In this document: in pieces, positions 1 to 9,043 of the stretch | Layout of the letters: every line of letters begins with the position of its first letter | How positions within the stretch are numbered: position 1 is the stretch's first letter | NCBI GenBank assembly: GCA_037893245.1 | Contig: JBAIAA010000598.1 | Span: 62,001-126,000, forward strand | DNA length: 64,000 nt | Direction: 5' to 3' | Origin: Crossaster papposus | Taxonomy: Eukaryota; Echinodermata; Asteroidea; Velatida; Solasteridae | Translations under genes and position numbers: made by a program | Notes under the pieces: model-generated | The model's input: the letters and a program-made list of their open reading frames with translations, nothing else | Database searches by the model: none | Told to the model about the DNA's origin: nothing

Positions 1-145
1 TTACAAATGGCATCCCTCCACGTTCTAGGGCAATTAGGATCCATTTTTCAACCGTAATTTTGTCAAGTCTGCCCTCAGATTGAAGCTCAAAAACCAGGGA
101 GTTGATCCTATGCTATATTTACACAATCCCACCATTTCTTTCACC

Positions 146-160
146 AAACGGCATCCGTTT
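146..160. repeat. Short inverted repeat AAACGG-CAT-CCGTTT (example copy)
   Basis: Six-base arms around a three-base loop, present in A and B. In monomers 5 and 10 the loop is TAT while the arms are unchanged. Each arm contains one CpG. Confidence 0.85.
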
Positions 161-187
161 TCAAAAGAAATTGTGGGGGCACATTTC

Positions 188-195
188 ATGCAAAT
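188..195 (+). promoter_or_regulatory. Octamer ATGCAAAT (POU-factor type site), one per monomer
   Basis: ATGCAAAT is the canonical octamer bound by POU-domain factors in animals and is also found in snRNA enhancers. It recurs in the A and B copies I read, and survives in monomer 32, where the base two positions upstream is changed. No partner promoter elements are evident nearby, so binding is only a possibility. Confidence 0.45.
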
Positions 196-220
196 GAGCT
201 CGCGTAGAAATTATCCTTAC

Positions 221-260
221 AATTAGGGTGGTGCACCCTATAGGGTGCACCTGCCTAATT
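221..260. repeat. 40-bp dyad around a perfect 22-bp palindrome (subfamily A, monomer 1 as example)
   Basis: The core at 230-251 is self-complementary; its central 20 bases are GTGCACCCTATAGGGTGCAC. Outer arms AATTAGG (221-227) and CCTAATT (254-260) pair after a two-base mismatch on each side, giving 40 bp that could extrude as a cruciform or fold as a hairpin with a TATA loop. The dyad recurs in every A monomer I read. No protein site is known to me for it. Possible roles are non-B DNA structure, a dimeric protein target, or a relic of a transposon end. Confidence 0.92.
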
Positions 261-365
261 CAAGTCCCATTGAAAACAGTGTAAAATCAACAATGTTCAC
301 GACCAAGTTTCTTGCACACCGACATCACTGGGGTTTCTCAAACAACAATCAGATTATTGTCTTGG

Positions 366-396
366 TCTTTATCTTCCATTTCTTTTCAATTTTTAG
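366..396 (+). other. Pyrimidine tract ending in TTTTTAG (splice-acceptor-like), one per monomer
   Basis: A 31-base pyrimidine-rich stretch ends in TTTTTAG, resembling a 3' splice site. Its inner part (TCTTCC, TCTTTCA, TCTTTCCA or TCTTACCA) is the main site of length variation in A, while B has TCTTTCCA throughout. No exon or open frame follows, so splicing use is unsupported. It is mainly useful as a marker of monomer class. Confidence 0.6.
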
Positions 397-479
397 TAGG
401 TTAGCCAATTACATTTTTTAATATTCACACCAAAAGAAACACACCTCCCGAAAAGTGATACTTCCCGAGCCTGCAAGCA

Positions 480-496
480 GCCATTTTACAAATGGC
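480..496. repeat. Short inverted repeat GCCATTT-TAC-AAATGGC (example copy)
   Basis: Seven-base arms with a three-base loop. It spans the arbitrary phase boundary used here and recurs in each A and B monomer. It is not changed by any A/B difference. It may form a small hairpin or bind a dimer; its role is unknown. Confidence 0.85.
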
Positions 497-1941
497 ATCC
501 CTCCACGTTCTAGGGCAATTAGGATCCATTTTTCAACCGTAATTTTGTCAAGTCTGCCCTCAGATTGAAGCTCAAAAACTAGGGAGTTGATCCTATGCTA
601 TATTTACACAATCCCACCATTTCTTTCACCAAACGGCATCCGTTTTCAAAAGAAATTGTGGGGGCACATTTCATGCAAATGAGCTCGCGTAGAAATTATC
701 CTTACAATTAGGGTGGTGCACCCTATAGGGTGCACCTGCCTAATTCAAGTCCCATTGAAAACAGTGTAAAATCAACAATGTTCACGACCAAGTTTCTTGC
801 ACACCGACATCACTGGGGTTTCTCAAACAACAATCAGATTATTGTCTTGGTCTTTATCTTTCATTTCTTTTCAATTTTTAGTAGGTTAGCCAATTACATT
901 TTTTAATATTCACACCAAAAGAAACACACCTCCCGAAAAGTGATACTTCCCGAGCCTGCAAGCAGCCATTTTACAAATGGCATCCCTCCACGTTCTAGGG
1001 CAATTAGGATCCATTTTTCAACCGTAATTTTGTCAAGTCTGCCCTCAGATTGAAGCTCAAAAACTGGGGAGTTGATCCTATGCTATATTTACACAATCCC
1101 ACCATTTCTTTCACCAAACGGCATCCGTTTTCAAAAGAAATTGTGGGGGCACATTTCATGCAAATGAGCTCGCGTAGAAATTATCCTTACAATTAGGGTG
1201 GTGCACCCTATAGGGTGCACCTGCCTAATTCAAGTCCCATTGAAAACAGTGTAAAATCAACAATGTTCACGACCAAGTTTCTTGCACACCGACATCACTG
1301 GGGTTTCTCAAACAACAATCAGATTATTGTCTTGGTCTTTATCTTTCATTTCTTTTCAATTTTTAGTAGGTTAGCCAATTACATTTTTTAATATTCACAC
1401 CAAAAGAAACACACCTCCCGAAAAGTGATACTTCCCGAGCCTGCAAGCAGCCATTTTACAAATGGCATCCCTCCACGTTCTAGGGCAATTAGGATCCATT
1501 TTTCAACCGTAATTTTGTCAAGTCTGCCCTCAGATTGAAGCTCAAAAACTAGGGAGTTGATCCTATGCTATATTTACACAATCCCACCATTTCTTTCACC
1601 AAACGGCATCCGTTTTCAAAAGAAATTGTGGGGGCACATTTCATGCAAATGAGCTCGCGTAGAAATTATCCTTACAATTAGGGTGGTGCACCCTATAGGG
1701 TGCACCTGCCTAATTCAAGTCCCATTGAAAACAGTGTAAAATCAACAATGTTCACGACCAAGTTTCTTGCACACCGACATCACTGGGGTTTCTCAAACAA
1801 CAATCAGATTATTGTCTTGGTCTTTATCTTTCCATTTCTTTTCAATTTTTAGTAGGTTAGCCAATTACATTTTTTAATATTCACACCAAAAGAAACACAC
1901 CTCCCGAAAAGTGATACTTCCCGAGCCTGCAAGCAGCCATT

Positions 1942-4369
1942 TTACAAATGGCATCCCTCCACGTTCTAGGGCAATTAGGATCCATTTTTCAACCGTAATT
2001 TTGTCAAGTCTGCCCTCAGATTGAAGCTCAAAAACCAGGGAGTTGATCCTATGCTATATTTACACAATCCCACCATTTCTTTCACCAAACGGTATCCGTT
2101 TTCAAAAGAAATTGTGGGGGCACATTTCATGCAAATGAGCTCGCGTAGAAATTATCCTTACAATTAGGGTGGTGCACCCTATAGGGTGCACCTGCCTAAT
2201 TAAAGTCTCATTGAAAACAGTGTAAAATCAACAATGTTCACGACCAAGTTTCTTGCACACCGACATCACTGGGGTTTCTCAAACAACAATCAGATTATTG
2301 TCTTGGTCTTTATCTTTCCATTTCTTTTCAATTTTTAGTAGGTTAGCCAATTACATTTTTTAATATTCACACCAAAAGAAACACACCTCCCGAAAAGTGA
2401 TACTTCCCGAGCCTGCAAGCAGCCATTTTACAAATGGCATCCCTCCACGTTCTAGGGCAATTAGGATCCATTTTTCAACCGTAATTTTGTCAAGTCTGCC
2501 CTCAGATTGAAGCTCAAAAACCAGGGAGTTGATCCTATGCTATATTTACACAATCCCACCATTTCTTTCACCAAACGGCATCCGTTTTCAAAAGAAATTG
2601 TGGGGGCACATTTCATGCAAATGAGCTCGCGTAGAAATTATCCTTACAATTAGGGTGGTGCACCCTATAGGGTGCACCTGCCTAATTCAAGTCCCATTGA
2701 AAACAGTGTAAAATCAACAATGTTCACGACCAAGTTTCTTGCACACCGACATCACTGGGGTTTCTCAAACAACAATCAGATTATTGTCTTGGTCTTTATC
2801 TTTCCATTTCTTTTCAATTTTTAGTAGGTTAGCCAATTACATTTTTTAATATTCACACCAAAAGAAACACACCTCCCGAAAAGTGATACTTCCCGAGCCT
2901 GCAAGCAGCCATTTTACAAATGGCATCCCTCCACGTTCTAGGGCAATTAGGATCCATTTTTCAACCGTAATTTTGTCAAGTCTGCCCTCAGATTGAAGCT
3001 CAAAAACTAGGGAGTTGATCCTATGCTATATTTACACAATCCCACCATTTCTTTCACCAAACGGCATCCGTTTTCAAAAGAAATTGTGGGGGCACATTTC
3101 ATGCAAATGAGCTCGCGTAGAAATTATCCTTACAATTAGGGTGGTGCACCCTATAGGGTGCACCTGCCTAATTCAAGTCCCATTGAAAACAGTGTAAAAT
3201 CAACAATGTTCACGACCAAGTTTCTTGCACACCGACATCACTGGGGTTTCTCAAACAACAATCAGATTATTGTCTTGGTCTTTATCTTTCATTTCTTTTC
3301 AATTTTTAGTAGGTTAGCCAATTACATTTTTTAATATTCACACCAAAAGAAACACACCTCCCGAAAAGTGATACTTCCCGAGCCTGCAAGCAGCCATTTT
3401 ACAAATGGCATCCCTCCACGTTCTAGGGCAATTAGGATCCATTTTTCAACCGTAATTTTGTCAAGTCTGCCCTCAGATTGAAGCTCAAAAACTAGGGAGT
3501 TGATCCTATGCTATATTTACACAATCCCACCATTTCTTTCACCAAACGGCATCCGTTTTCAAAAGAAATTGTGGGGGCACATTTCATGCAAATGAGCTCG
3601 CGTAGAAATTATCCTTACAATTAGGGTGGTGCACCCTATAGGGTGCACCTGCCTAATTCAAGTCCCATTGAAAACAGTGTAAAATCAACAATGTTCACGA
3701 CCAAGTTTCTTGCACACCGACATCACTGGGGTTTCTCAAACAACAATCAGATTATTGTCTTGGTCTTTATCTTTCATTTCTTTTCAATTTTTAGTAGGTT
3801 AGCCAATTACATTTTTTAATATTCACACCAAAAGAAACACACCTCCCGAAAAGTGATACTTCCCGAGCCTGCAAGCAGCCATTTTACAAATGGCATCCCT
3901 CCACGTTCTAGGGCAATTAGGATCCATTTTTCAACCGTAATTTTGTCAAGTCTGCCCTCAGATTGAAGCTCAAAAACTAGGGAGTTGATCCTATGCTATA
4001 TTTACACAATCCCACCATTTCTTTCACCAAACGGCATCCGTTTTCAAAAGAAATTGTGGGGGCACATTTCATGCAAATGAGCTCGCGTAGAAATTATCCT
4101 TACAATTAGGGTGGTGCACCCTATAGGGTGCACCTGCCTAATTCAAGTCCCATTGAAAACAGTGTAAAATCAACAATGTTCACGACCAAGTTTCTTGCAC
4201 ACCGACATCACTGGGGTTTCTCAAACAACAATCAGATTATTGTCTTGGTCTTTATCTTTCCATTTCTTTTCAATTTTTAGTAGGTTAGCCAATTACATTT
4301 TTTAATATTCACACCAAAAGAAACACACCTCCCGAAAAGTGATACTTCCCGAGCCTGCAAGCAGCCATT
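1942..4369 (+). repeat. Higher-order unit of five A monomers, copy 1 (S*-S-Q-Q-R)
   Basis: Monomers 5 to 9 have the class order S*, S, Q, Q, R. The first carries three private variants: T at 2093 (GGTATCC for GGCATCC), A at 2202 and T at 2208 (TTAAAGTCTC for TTCAAGTCCC). The same three recur at 4521, 4630 and 4636, each exactly 2428 bp downstream. Together with the matching class order, this identifies a tandem duplication of five monomers. Confidence 0.92.
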
Positions 4370-5897
4370 TTACAAATGGCATCCCTCCACGTTCTAGGGC
4401 AATTAGGATCCATTTTTCAACCGTAATTTTGTCAAGTCTGCCCTCAGATTGAAGCTCAAAAACCAGGGAGTTGATCCTATGCTATATTTACACAATCCCA
4501 CCATTTCTTTCACCAAACGGTATCCGTTTTCAAAAGAAATTGTGGGGGCACATTTCATGCAAATGAGCTCGCGTAGAAATTATCCTTACAATTAGGGTGG
4601 TGCACCCTATAGGGTGCACCTGCCTAATTAAAGTCTCATTGAAAACAGTGTAAAATCAACAATGTTCACGACCAAGTTTCTTGCACACCGACATCACTGG
4701 GGTTTCTCAAACAACAATCAGATTATTGTCTTGGTCTTTATCTTTCCATTTCTTTTCAATTTTTAGTAGGTTAGCCAATTACATTTTTTAATATTCACAC
4801 CAAAAGAAACACACCTCCCGAAAAGTGATACTTCCCGAGCCTGCAAGCAGCCATTTTACAAATGGCATCCCTCCACGTTCTAGGGCAATTAGGATCCATT
4901 TTTCAACCGTAATTTTGTCAAGTCTGCCCTCAGATTGAAGCTCAAAAACCAGGGAGTTGATCCTATGCTATATTTACACAATCCCACCATTTCTTTCACC
5001 AAACGGCATCCGTTTTCAAAAGAAATTGTGGGGGCACATTTCATGCAAATGAGCTCGCGTAGAAATTATCCTTACAATTAGGGTGGTGCACCCTATAGGG
5101 TGCACCTGCCTAATTCAAGTCCCATTGAAAACAGTGTAAAATCAACAATGTTCACGACCAAGTTTCTTGCACACCGACATCACTGGGGTTTCTCAAACAA
5201 CAATCAGATTATTGTCTTGGTCTTTATCTTTCCATTTCTTTTCAATTTTTAGTAGGTTAGCCAATTACATTTTTTAATATTCACACCAAAAGAAACACAC
5301 CTCCCGAAAAGTGATACTTCCCGAGCCTGCAAGCAGCCATTTTACAAATGGCATCCCTCCACGTTCTAGGGCAATTAGGATCCATTTTTCAACCGTAATT
5401 TTGTCAAGTCTGCCCTCAGATTGAAGCTCAAAAACTAGGGAGTTGATCCTATGCTATATTTACACAATCCCACCATTTCTTTCACCAAACGGCATCCGTT
5501 TTCAAAAGAAATTGTGGGGGCACATTTCATGCAAATGAGCTCGCGTAGAAATTATCCTTACAATTAGGGTGGTGCACCCTATAGGGTGCACCTGCCTAAT
5601 TCAAGTCCCATTGAAAACAGTGTAAAATCAACAATGTTCACGACCAAGTTTCTTGCACACCGACATCACTGGGGTTTCTCAAACAACAATCAGATTATTG
5701 TCTTGGTCTTTATCTTTCATTTCTTTTCAATTTTTAGTAGGTTAGCCAATTACATTTTTTAATATTCACACCAAAAGAAACACACCTCCCGAAAAGTGAT
5801 ACTTCCCGAGCCTGCAAGCAGCCATTTTACAAATGGCATCCCTCCACGTTCTAGGGCAATTAGGATCCATTTTTCAACCGTAATTTTGTCAAGTCTG

Positions 5898-5909
5898 CCC
5901 TCAGATTGA
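5898..5909 (+). repeat. Target-site duplication, left copy
   Basis: CCCTCAGATTGA lies immediately before the SINE tail. It equals the satellite's own sequence at monomer positions 72-83 and is repeated at 6202-6213. Confidence 0.95.
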
Positions 5910-5926
5910 GTGAGTGAGTGAGTGAG
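5910..5926 (-). repeat. (ACTC)n tail of the SINE
   Basis: The plus strand shows GTGA repeated about four times, directly next to the left target duplication. On the SINE's own strand this is an ACTC tetranucleotide tail after CCCTAAAAA. Such short-motif tails replace poly(A) in SINEs mobilised by LINEs with simple-repeat 3' ends. Confidence 0.9.
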
Positions 5927-5981
5927 TTTTTAGGGTTTAACGCCGTACCAGCATCAATGGCCATATTCACGGCGGGAACAA

Positions 5982-6019
5982 ATTTCATTTAACAATTTTT
6001 TTTATTTCATTCAACAATT
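5982..6019 (-). repeat. Imperfect 16-bp direct repeat inside the SINE body
   Basis: ATTTCATTTAACAATT (5982-5997) and ATTTCATTCAACAATT (6004-6019) differ at one base, are offset by 22 bp and are separated by a T run. This is probably an internal duplication within this SINE copy or subfamily. Confidence 0.8.
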
Positions 6020-6135
6020 AATGTGAAGAAGTTACAGTTTTAGAGGTGGGAGGAAAACCCCAGAAGAATATCCTGGGGAAAAACCCACGGAGTCAGGCAG
6101 GGACTGAAAACCCAATCCACATATTGGCCCAGGCC

Positions 6136-6146
6136 GGATTCGAACC
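6136..6146 (-). promoter_or_regulatory. RNA polymerase III box B of the SINE
   Basis: On the minus strand this reads GGTTCGAATCC, a perfect match to the tRNA T-loop and box B consensus. Two of the five base pairs of the surrounding T stem are lost, so this is a promoter relic and not a working tRNA gene. Confidence 0.92.
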
Positions 6147-6177
6147 CGGGTCATAGTGGTGGAAGGCGAGGAAAGAA

Positions 6178-6188
6178 CCGCTACACCA
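6178..6188 (-). promoter_or_regulatory. RNA polymerase III box A of the SINE
   Basis: On the minus strand this reads TGGTGTAGCGG, which fits the tRNA box A consensus TRGYNNANNGG. It starts 13 bases inside the SINE's 5' end, where a tRNA-derived promoter should be, and 31 bases separate it from box B. Confidence 0.88.
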
Positions 6189-6201
6189 ACCCGACTCCCC
6201 T

Positions 6202-6213
6202 CCCTCAGATTGA
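6202..6213 (+). repeat. Target-site duplication, right copy
   Basis: CCCTCAGATTGA lies immediately after the SINE's 5' end (minus strand). The satellite then resumes in phase with AGCTCAAAAA. Removing the SINE and one copy restores a 485-bp monomer, since 789 minus 304 is 485. Confidence 0.95.
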
Positions 6214-7101
6214 AGCTCAAAAACTAGGGAGTTGATCCTATGCTATATTTACACAATCCCACCATTTCTTTCACCAAACGGCATCCGTTTTCAAAAGAAA
6301 TTGTGGGGGCACATTTCATGCAAATGAGCTCGCGTAGAAATTATCCTTACAATTAGGGTGGTGCACCCTATAGGGTGCACCTGCCTAATTCAAGTCCCAT
6401 TGAAAACAGTGTAAAATCAACAATGTTCACGACCAAGTTTCTTGCACACCGACATCACTGGGGTTTCTCAAACAACAATCAGATTATTGTCTTGGTCTTT
6501 ATCTTTCATTTCTTTTCAATTTTTAGTAGGTTAGCCAATTACATTTTTTAATATTCACACCAAAAGAAACACACCTCCCGAAAAGTGATACTTCCCGAGC
6601 CTGCAAGCAGCCATTTTACAAATGGCATCCCTCCACGTTCTAGGGCAATTAGGATCCATTTTTCAACCGTAATTTTGTCAAGTCTGCCCTCAGATTGAAG
6701 CTCAAAAACTAGGGAGTTGATCCTATGCTATATTTACACAATCCCACCATTTCTTTCACCAAACGGCATCCGTTTTCAAAAGAAATTGTGGGGGCACATT
6801 TCATGCAAATGAGCTCGCGTAGAAATTATCCTTACAATTAGGGTGGTGCACCCTATAGGGTGCACCTGCCTAATTCAAGTCCCATTGAAAACAGTGTAAA
6901 ATCAACAATGTTCACGACCAAGTTTCTTGCACACCGACATCACTGGGGTTTCTCAAACAACAATCAGATTATTGTCTTGGTCTTTATCTTTCCATTTCTT
7001 TTCAATTTTTAGTAGGTTAGCCAATTACATTTTTTAATATTCACACCAAAAGAAACACACCTCCCGAAAAGTGATACTTCCCGAGCCTGCAAGCAGCCAT
7101 T

Positions 7102-8557
7102 TTACAAATGGCATCCCTCCACGTTCTAGGGCAATTAGGATCCATTTTTCAACCGTAATTTTGTCAAGTCTGCCCTCAGATTGAAGCTCAAAAACCAGGG
7201 AGTTGATCCTATGCTATATTTACACAATCCCACCATTTCTTTCACCAAACGGCATCCGTTTTCAAAAGAAATTGTGGGGGCACATTTCATGCAAATGAGC
7301 TCGCGTAGAAATTATCCTTACAATTAGGGTGGTGCACCCTATAGGGTGCACCTGCCTAATTCAAGTCCCATTGAAAACAGTGTAAAATCAACAATGTTCA
7401 CGACCAAGTTTCTTGCACACCGACATCACTGGGGTTTCTCAAACAACAATCAGATTATTGTCTTGGTCTTTATCTTCCATTTCTTTTCAATTTTTAGTAG
7501 GTTAGCCAATTACATTTTTTAATATTCACACCAAAAGAAACACACCTCCCGAAAAGTGATACTTCCCGAGCCTGCAAGCAGCCATTTTACAAATGGCATC
7601 CCTCCACGTTCTAGGGCAATTAGGATCCATTTTTCAACCGTAATTTTGTCAAGTCTGCCCTCAGATTGAAGCTCAAAAACTAGGGAGTTGATCCTATGCT
7701 ATATTTACACAATCCCACCATTTCTTTCACCAAACGGCATCCGTTTTCAAAAGAAATTGTGGGGGCACATTTCATGCAAATGAGCTCGCGTAGAAATTAT
7801 CCTTACAATTAGGGTGGTGCACCCTATAGGGTGCACCTGCCTAATTCAAGTCCCATTGAAAACAGTGTAAAATCAACAATGTTCACGACCAAGTTTCTTG
7901 CACACCGACATCACTGGGGTTTCTCAAACAACAATCAGATTATTGTCTTGGTCTTTATCTTTCATTTCTTTTCAATTTTTAGTAGGTTAGCCAATTACAT
8001 TTTTTAATATTCACACCAAAAGAAACACACCTCCCGAAAAGTGATACTTCCCGAGCCTGCAAGCAGCCATTTTACAAATGGCATCCCTCCACGTTCTAGG
8101 GCAATTAGGATCCATTTTTCAACCGTAATTTTGTCAAGTCTGCCCTCAGATTGAAGCTCAAATACTAGGGAGTTGATCCTATGCTATATTTACACAATCC
8201 CACCATTTCTTTCACCAAACGGCATCCGTTTTCAAAAGAAATTGTGGGGGCACATTTCATGCAAATGAGCTCGCGTAGAAATTATCCTTACAATTAGGGT
8301 GGTGCACCCTATAGGGTGCACCTGCCTAATTCAAGTCCCATTGAAAACAGTGTAAAATCAACAATGTTCACGACCAAGTTTCTTGCACACCGACATCACT
8401 GGGGTTTCTCAAACAACAATCAGATTATTGTCTTGGTCTTTATCTTACCATTTCTTTTCAATTTTTAGTAGGTTAGCCAATTACATTTTTTAATATTCAC
8501 ACCAAAAGAAACACACCTCCCGAAAAGTGATACTTCCCGAGCCTGCAAGCAGCCATT
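7102..8557 (+). repeat. A-array block P-Q-R (monomers 15-17)
   Basis: Three monomers in the order P, Q, R. The R copy has private changes: T at 8163 (AATACTAG for AAAACTAG) and A at 8447 (TCTTACCA for TCTTTCCA). An S monomer at 8558 follows. Confidence 0.75.
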
Positions 8558-9043
8558 TTACAAATGGCATCCCTCCACGTTCTAGGGCAATTAGGATCCA
8601 TTTTTCAACCGTAATTTTGTCAAGTCTGCCCTCAGATTGAAGCTCAAAAACCAGGGAGTTGATCCTATGCTATATTTACACAATCCCACCATTTCTTTCA
8701 CCAAACGGCATCCGTTTTCAAAAGAAATTGTGGGGGCACATTTCATGCAAATGAGCTCGCGTAGAAATTATCCTTACAATTAGGGTGGTGCACCCTATAG
8801 GGTGCACCTGCCTAATTCAAGTCCCATTGAAAACAGTGTAAAATCAACAATGTTCACGACCAAGTTTCTTGCACACCGACATCACTGGGGTTTCTCAAAC
8901 AACAATCAGATTATTGTCTTGGTCTTTATCTTTCCATTTCTTTTCAATTTTTAGTAGGTTAGCCAATTACATTTTTTAATATTCACACCAAAAGAAACAC
9001 ACCTCCCGAAAAGTGATACTTCCCGAGCCTGCAAGCAGCCATT

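Larger units (their letters stand above)
1..1941 (+). repeat. A-array block P-Q-Q-R (monomers 1-4)
   Basis: Class P has CCAG at 94-97 with TCTTCC in the tract. Class Q has CTAG with TCTTTCA. Class R has CTAG with TCTTTCCA. Monomers 1 to 4 read P, Q, Q, R. The second Q has a further change, G at 1066 (CTGG). The same four-unit order returns at 14386-16326 and 18754-20694. Confidence 0.8.
5910..6201 (-). mobile_element. tRNA-derived SINE, full length, 292 bp
   Basis: This non-autonomous retroposon lies on the minus strand. From its 5' end at 6201 it has a tRNA-like head with box A (6188-6178) and box B (6146-6136). A G/C-rich body follows, with CCTCCCACC and CCCAGGATAT-like stretches at about 6040-6085. 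An A/T-rich part comes next (5980-6020). The 3' end reads CGGCGTTAAACCCTAAAAA and runs into an (ACTC)n tail. Exact 12-bp target duplications flank it, the hallmark of L1-type target-primed insertion using the enzymes of a partner LINE. The body recalls conserved central domains shared by metazoan SINE superfamilies, and the tail recalls mollusc SINEs. I recall these from memory and do not assign a family. It sits in monomer 13 and is the only transposable element I found in the window. The complete ends and perfect duplication suggest a young insertion. Confidence 0.93.
6130..6201 (-). other. tRNA-like head of the SINE
   Basis: About 70 bases resemble a tRNA in the D-loop and T-loop regions. 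The region between them (CTCGCCTTCCACC) does not form a clear anticodon arm, the T stem has mismatches and I see no matching acceptor stem. The parental isotype is therefore uncertain. It drives transcription of the SINE and is not a functional tRNA. Confidence 0.75.
4370..7101 (+). repeat. Higher-order unit of five A monomers, copy 2, carrying the SINE
   Basis: Monomers 10 to 14 repeat the S*, S, Q, Q, R order of the preceding unit, including its three private variants. The length is 2732 bp, that is 2428 bp plus 304 bp for the SINE and its duplicated target. The matching site in copy 1 (around 3481) is empty, so the SINE inserted after the five-monomer duplication. Confidence 0.92.

Noticed and set aside
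223-228. Telomere-type TTAGGG
   Set aside because: Only one unit per monomer, with no tandem run, and it is part of the dyad's left arm.
366-396. Functional splice acceptor
   Set aside because: The tract and AG fit, but there is no donor, exon or reading frame to go with it.
405-409. CCAAT box as a promoter element
   Set aside because: A five-base match is expected by chance and no TATA element or transcript start is arranged with it.
441-470. CENP-B box
   Set aside because: CCCG occurs twice (near 447 and 464), but the required spaced T and CGAA of the reverse consensus are absent.
6130-6201. A genuine tRNA gene
   Set aside because: Box A and box B are good, but the T stem has mismatches, no anticodon arm or acceptor pairing is clear, and the segment continues into a SINE body with target duplications.
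6032-6220. 62-codon open frame on the minus strand
   Set aside because: It starts in satellite sequence, runs through the tRNA-like head and body of the SINE and has no recognisable domain. It is open by chance because the SINE interrupts the stop-rich repeat.
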